Origin: Polaromonas sp. | GTDB taxonomy: Bacteria > Pseudomonadota > Gammaproteobacteria > Burkholderiales > Burkholderiaceae_C | Assembly: GCA_028292345.1 (NCBI GenBank) | Contig: JAQGMN010000057.1 | Span: 1-17,550, forward strand | DNA length: 17,550 bases | Direction of reading: 5' to 3' | Shown: one piece after another, positions 14,439 through 17,550 of the stretch | Layout of the letters: every line of letters begins with the position of its first letter | Position numbering within the stretch: position 1 is the stretch's first letter | Translations under genes and position numbers: made by a program | The notes under the pieces: generated by a model | Databases searched by the model: none | Seen by the model: only the letters and a program-made list of their open reading frames with translations | Told to the model about the DNA's origin: nothing

Positions 14439-15242
14439 TCAATACTTGGCGACTTCCGTGTCGGCGTCAGGCGCCTTGGTGCTCTTGAGGAACATCTGGG
14501 CGGCCAGAATGCCGACCTCGTACAGCCCGCCCACCACCGCCAGCAGCATGATCATCGACCCCGCATCGGGCGGCGTGACCAGCGCGGTGACAATGGCCGC
14601 CCCCACCCAGAAGTAGCCCCGGTATTCGCGCAGCTGGGCGACACTGATCACCCCCATGCGCACCAGCAGAACCACGGCAATCGGCACTTCGAAGGCCAGC
14701 CCAAAGGCCAGGAACATGCCGAGGACGAAGTTCAGGTATTCCTCGATGTCCGGCGCCGCGGTGATCGACTTGGGCGCAAAGCTCTGGATGAAGCTGAACA
14801 CCTGCCCGAACACCACATAGTAGGAAAACGCCACGCCGATGAAAAACAGCAGCGTGCTGGACACCACCAGCGGCATCACCAGTTTTTTTTCATGCGAATA
14901 CAGGCCCGGCGCCACGAAAGCCCACACCTGGTAGAGCACCACCGGCAGCGCGATCATGAACGCCGCCATGAAGAGAATCTTGATCGGCACGACAAACGGC
15001 GACACGACGTTGGTGGCGATCAGGGTCGCACCCTTGGGCAGGCTGGCCACCAGCGGCGCGGCCATCAGGTCGTACAGGGCGCCCGGTCCGGGAAAGATGG
15101 CCAGGATGCCTGCCGCAATGCCGATGGCGATCACGGCCTTGATCATCCGGTCGCGCAACTCCATGAGGTGCTGAACGAAAGGCTGCTCGGTGCCTGCAAG
15201 CTCGTCGGGCTTGTCGCCGCCGTTGGGGTTGGAATCGCTCAT
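14439..15242 (-). CDS. tatC: Sec-independent translocase subunit TatC
   Basis: 267 residues with six membrane helices. TatC, with TatB, forms the receptor for twin-arginine signal peptides. The cytoplasmic N-terminus has the conserved PFVQHLMELRDRM, and the first cytoplasmic loop has the conserved YQVWAFVAPGLYSHEKK. Later blocks are FGLAFEVPIAVVLL and TPPDAGSMIMLL. The start ATG at 15242 has no clear Shine-Dalgarno. It is the last gene of tatABC and ends against the S1C protease across an intergenic repeat. Confidence 0.97.
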   Translation of the reverse strand: MSDSNPNGGDKPDELAGTEQPFVQHLMELRDRMIKAVIAIGIAAGILAIFPGPGALYDLMAAPLVASLPKGATLIATNVVSPFVVPIKILFMAAFMIALPVVLYQVWAFVAPGLYSHEKKLVMPLVVSSTLLFFIGVAFSYYVVFGQVFSFIQSFAPKSITAAPDIEEYLNFVLGMFLAFGLAFEVPIAVVLLVRMGVISVAQLREYRGYFWVGAAIVTALVTPPDAGSMIMLLAVVGGLYEVGILAAQMFLKSTKAPDADTEVAKY

Positions 15243-15306
15243 GAAGGAAGTTTGCGCTGGATGAATTGCGCCGGCTTGCGCGCAAAGGAAAAATCAGGGG
15301 AATGCT

Positions 15307-15774
15307 TCATGCCTTGCGGCTGGGCTGCGGACGGAATCGTGCCACCCGGGCCGCACCGGACTGGGCCTTGGTGCGAACGCCCGAGCGGGCCTTGAACCAT
15401 TGCGGCGTGGCGCCGCGCTTGAGCCGCCACTTCTTTTTCGGATGCCGGTATTCGGGAAACACCTCGAAGCCGGGCAGGTTGTCGGAGGTGGTGGACGTTG
15501 CCGTGTCGGACCACGATTTTTCAAAATCGGTGGCGCCGGTCCGGATCGAGCCCTCGACATCGCGGGCTGCTTCCTCGACGGTTTCCTTCATTTTCCGGAA
15601 CTCGTCGAGTTCCATGGAACGGTTCACTTCCTGCTTCACGTCGTTGACGTAGCGCTGCGCCTTGCCGAGCAGCGTGCCCACGGTACGCGCCAGGCGGGGC
15701 AGCTTTTCAGGCCCGATGACGATCAGCGCGACCGCGCCGATCAGGGCAATTTTGGAGATGCCGAGGTCAATCAC
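15307..15774 (-). CDS. tatB: Tat translocase subunit TatB (GTG start)
   Basis: 155 residues. The N-terminal helix DLGISKIALIGAVALIVIG (about 3-21) leads to the hinge GPEKLPRLART and a long amphipathic helix GKAQRYVNDVKQEVNRSMELDEF. The C-terminal half is basic and unstructured in appearance (KKKWRLKRG, PRKA end). The initiation codon is GTG at 15774, giving (f)M-IDLG as in other betaproteobacterial TatB proteins; no ATG is suitably placed. It is 55 bp after tatA and 64 bp before tatC. Confidence 0.95.
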   Translation of the reverse strand: MIDLGISKIALIGAVALIVIGPEKLPRLARTVGTLLGKAQRYVNDVKQEVNRSMELDEFRKMKETVEEAARDVEGSIRTGATDFEKSWSDTATSTTSDNLPGFEVFPEYRHPKKKWRLKRGATPQWFKARSGVRTKAQSGAARVARFRPQPSRKA

Positions 15775-15829
15775 GGCAGATCAGCCTGGGAAGATGCCAA
15801 ACATCGAAAAGCCAAAATTCCGGCATGCA

Positions 15830-16084
15830 TCAGGGCTTTTGCCGGGCTTCGACGTCGATCGTGTTGCGCTCGGACGTGGCCTTGGCCTGGGCATTGGTCA
15901 CCTGGCTGGCGGGAACCACCGGTTTTTCATCCTCGGGCGGCTGGCCGCCATCCTTCATGCCATCCTTGAAACCCTTCACAGCGCCGCCCAGGTCGCCGCC
16001 CATGTTCCTGAGTTTCTTGGTGCCGAACACCATCACCACGATCAACAGCACGATCAACCAGTGCCATATCGAAAATCCACCCAT
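15830..16084 (-). CDS. tatA: Tat translocase pore subunit TatA
   Basis: 84 residues. A short N-terminal membrane helix (about 5-20, IWHWLIVLLIVVMVFG) is followed by the FGxKKL hinge (F20-G21-T22-K23-K24) and an amphipathic helix with NMGGDLGGAVKGFKDGMK. The rest is a charged tail. TatA oligomers form the translocation site for folded proteins. AGGAG lies 6 bases before the ATG. It is preceded by a 124-bp gap with two hairpins, so it may have its own transcription start. Confidence 0.97.
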   Translation of the reverse strand: MGGFSIWHWLIVLLIVVMVFGTKKLRNMGGDLGGAVKGFKDGMKDGGQPPEDEKPVVPASQVTNAQAKATSERNTIDVEARQKP

Positions 16085-16171
16085 GGTTATCTCCTAATCT
16101 GAAAACAGTCTATTGACTGGTATGTTTGCAACAAAGCCTGATTCTAAAGGCCCGATGTGACGGCGCCTATG

Positions 16172-16191
16172 ACCCTGCAAGCCTGCAGGGT
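16172..16191. repeat. Perfect 8-bp hairpin between the HIT gene and tatA
   Basis: ACCCTGCA-AGCC-TGCAGGGT. On the minus strand the T-run TTTTTTACT comes before, not after, the stem, so it is not a standard terminator for the HIT transcript. A weaker dyad CAGTC-TATT-GACTG at 16106-16119 is followed on the minus strand by TTTTCAG, just upstream of the tatA ribosome site. Confidence 0.45.
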
Positions 16192-16208
16192 AGTAAAAAA
16201 CAGCCCGT

Positions 16209-16571
16209 TCAGCCCCGAAGCCAGGGCCGGGGGCCGCCCATCACATGAAGGTGCAGGTGGTGGACTTCTTGGCCGCCCTCCTGGCCGGTGTTGACGACGG
16301 TGCGAAAACCCCCCTCGGGATAAGGCTTGCAGCCCTGCTCCAGCGCCAGCCGGGGGGCCAGCAGCAGCATGCGGCCCAGCAGGCCTTCGTGCGCCGGGCC
16401 GACCTGGGCCAGCGAGTCGATATGCGCCTTGGGAATGATCAGCAGATGCACCGGCGCCGCCGGATGGATGTCGTGAAAAGCGAAGAATTCCTCGTCCTCG
16501 TACACCTTGCGGCTGGGAATGGCGCCAGCGGCAATCTTGCAGAAAATGCAGTGGATGTCGGGTTGGCTCAT
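16209..16571 (-). CDS. HIT-family nucleotide-binding hydrolase (Hint-type)
   Basis: 120 residues. The HIT motif HLHLHVM is at 105-111, with H107 the likely nucleophile. An N-terminal CIFCKI (C8, C11) is the zinc-associated pair of the Hint branch, and the nucleotide-binding blocks FHDIHPAAPVHLLIIPK and NTGQEGGQEVHH are present. Hint proteins hydrolyse adenosine phosphoramidates and aminoacyl-adenylates. The start ATG at 16571 overlaps the TGA of the preceding gene (ATGA). The frame is open another 41 codons upstream, but that part is the shadow of the membrane protein gene. Confidence 0.95.
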   Translation of the reverse strand: MSQPDIHCIFCKIAAGAIPSRKVYEDEEFFAFHDIHPAAPVHLLIIPKAHIDSLAQVGPAHEGLLGRMLLLAPRLALEQGCKPYPEGGFRTVVNTGQEGGQEVHHLHLHVMGGPRPWLRG

Positions 16572-16948
16572 GCGGCCTCCACGGCGCGGCCGGCGTTCAT
16601 GCGCACCATGCCCTTGACGATGCGGTACAGGAACCAGACCGAGATCAGGCCCCAGGCGATCCAGCCGGGCACGATGAACAGCAGCCAGAGCCACGAGGTC
16701 AGCAGGTAGAGCACGCCGGCCCAGAGCACCGAACGAATGCGCCAGCTGAAGTGCGATGCCTGCCAGGTGCCGGCTGCGTCGCTGCGCTTGACCAGGTCAA
16801 TGACCAGCGCCACCGCCAGCAGCGCGATGGACACCTGGGCCCCCGGCAGCACGGCCGCGACGGCGACCACCAGGTGCAGCACATAGCTGACCCAGCCCCA
16901 GGTTTTCAGCCCCTCGTCGGGCTCGATGGTCACAATGTCGTCGCGCAT
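16568..16948 (-). CDS. Small four-helix membrane protein (DUF4870-like)
   Basis: 126 residues with a charged N-terminus and four hydrophobic segments at about 17-34, 38-54, 72-92 and 94-111. The stretch TWQASHFSWRIRSVLW between helices 2 and 3 is typical of DUF4870-type inner-membrane proteins of unknown function. A strong AAGGAG lies 6 bases before the ATG at 16948. It sits 14 bp after hisE and is coupled by ATGA overlap to the HIT gene, so it is in the his-HIT transcript. No enzymatic motif seen. Confidence 0.85.
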   Translation of the reverse strand: MRDDIVTIEPDEGLKTWGWVSYVLHLVVAVAAVLPGAQVSIALLAVALVIDLVKRSDAAGTWQASHFSWRIRSVLWAGVLYLLTSWLWLLFIVPGWIAWGLISVWFLYRIVKGMVRMNAGRAVEAA

Positions 16949-16962
16949 GGGTGGCTCCTTTG

Positions 16963-17352
16963 TCAGTCGTTGGTGGCTTCGCGGTGCTGCGCCTTGCGCA
17001 GCGCCTTTTCCTCGATGCCGCTGGTGCCTTCGCGGCGCTCCAGTTCGGCCAGCACGTCGGCGGGGCGCAGGTTGTAATGCGCCAGCGCGATCAGCGAATG
17101 GAACCACAAATCGGCGACCTCGCCGACCAGCTTGCCATTCAGCTCGGGCGTCGGGCCGCCGTGGTCGATGTCCTTGGCGGCCATCACGGTTTCAGTGGCC
17201 TCCTCGCCGATTTTCTTCAAAAAGGCGTCCGGACCCTTGTGCAGCAGGCGCGCCACATAACTTTTGTCGGGGTCGCCGCCCTGCCCTGGCTTGCGGCTCT
17301 CGATGATGGCCGCCAGGCGCTCAAGGGTTTCGTTGGAATTCATGGTGTCCAT
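16963..17352 (-). CDS. hisE: Phosphoribosyl-ATP pyrophosphatase HisE
   Basis: 129 residues. HisE removes pyrophosphate from phosphoribosyl-ATP, the second step of histidine synthesis. Family signature: GDPDKSYVARLLHKGPDAFLKKIGEEATETVMAAKD, with the metal-binding EE.TE pattern, and GEVADLWFHSLIAL. It is a separate gene from hisI, 6 bp after the hisI stop, unlike the fused hisIE of enterics. The start could be the ATG at 17352 or the one at 17343; neither has a strong ribosome site. Confidence 0.95.
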   Translation of the reverse strand: MDTMNSNETLERLAAIIESRKPGQGGDPDKSYVARLLHKGPDAFLKKIGEEATETVMAAKDIDHGGPTPELNGKLVGEVADLWFHSLIALAHYNLRPADVLAELERREGTSGIEEKALRKAQHREATND

Positions 17353-17358
17353 TGCGGA

Positions 17359-17550
17359 TTATTTATAGATGCTGGCGGGGTCTTTCAAGACCGGCTCGGT
17401 CGCGACCCACTGGCCGTCCTGGTAAAGGCTGAAAAAGCAGCTGTGGCGGCCGGTGTGGCAGGCAATGCCCGGTTCCCCGGGCTCATGCCCGAGCTGCGTG
17501 ACCTTGAGCAGCACCACGTCGCTGTCGCAGTCAAGCCGGATTTCATGCAC
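17359..17550 (-). CDS. hisI: Phosphoribosyl-AMP cyclohydrolase HisI, 5' end cut by window edge
   Basis: The last 63 codons of HisI. HisI opens the adenine ring of phosphoribosyl-AMP, the third step of histidine synthesis. The conserved HEIRLDCDSDVVLLKV and the catalytic, zinc-binding CHTGRHSCFF block are present. The segment before it reads GHEPGEPGIACH, with an EPG doublet. The first methionine seen is internal; the true N-terminus lies right of 17550. Confidence 0.95.
   Translation of the reverse strand: MHEIRLDCDSDVVLLKVTQLGHEPGEPGIACHTGRHSCFFSLYQDGQWVATEPVLKDPASIYK

Noticed and set aside
1..17550. CRISPR array, insertion sequence, toxin-antitoxin pair, phage or defence genes
   Set aside because: No regularly spaced direct repeats, transposase, integrase or defence motifs were seen. 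Almost all the sequence is accounted for by housekeeping genes.

Overview
The window is an ordinary housekeeping stretch of a betaproteobacterial chromosome. GC is high by eye. The gene order petABC-sspA-sspB-tRNA-Thr, hisI-hisE-HIT-tatABC-S1C protease, and secA-argJ-DUF815 ATPase-mutT, together with the protein sequences, points to Burkholderiales, most likely Comamonadaceae (Polaromonas/Rhodoferax-like). The family placement is from recall of gene order and protein style, not from a search.

Layout. 1-5226 (minus strand): secA, argJ, a DUF815 AAA+ ATPase and mutT (cut by the left edge), transcribed leftward in that order. 5227-5617: a gene-poor divergent region holding an inverted repeat just upstream of secA and a 21-codon ORF with a strong Shine-Dalgarno. 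5618-5932 (plus): a short DUF721/DciA-like gene. 6002-6122: a hairpin and tRNA-Thr(TGT), the tRNA on minus. 6135-10379 (minus): petA-petB-petC (cytochrome bc1), then sspA and sspB, with a terminator-like hairpin between petC and sspA. 10640-11059 (plus): mscL, divergent from petA. 11132-12945 (minus): a Nif3-like gene and pdxA overlapping by ATGA. 13135-14301 (plus): a membrane-anchored, single-PDZ S1C protease. 14439-17550 (minus): hisI (cut by the right edge), hisE, a small four-helix membrane protein, a HIT protein, tatA, tatB and tatC.

How the genes connect. SecA and TatABC represent the two main export routes. The Rieske subunit PetA is a classical Tat substrate, and its N-terminus here carries KR rather than RR. 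PetABC passes electrons from quinol to cytochrome c. The S1C protease handles periplasmic protein quality. SspA and SspB link stress transcription to ClpXP proteolysis. HisI/HisE, ArgJ and PdxA are biosynthetic.

I did not find a previously undescribed multi-gene system. The most interesting non-genic signal is a short dispersed repeat, GCTATT-N5-AATAGCTG-N-AAGCGC with a GGCC at a fixed distance. It occurs intergenically at 14359-14430 and in frame inside the Nif3-like gene at 12419-12486, with possible decayed pieces near 5393 and 5974. Other points worth checking are the secA 5' hairpin, the small ORF ahead of the DciA-like gene, an A-C mismatch in the tRNA-Thr T-stem, the PVWY Qo motif of cytochrome b, and three poorly characterised conserved genes (DUF815 ATPase, Nif3-like, four-helix membrane protein).
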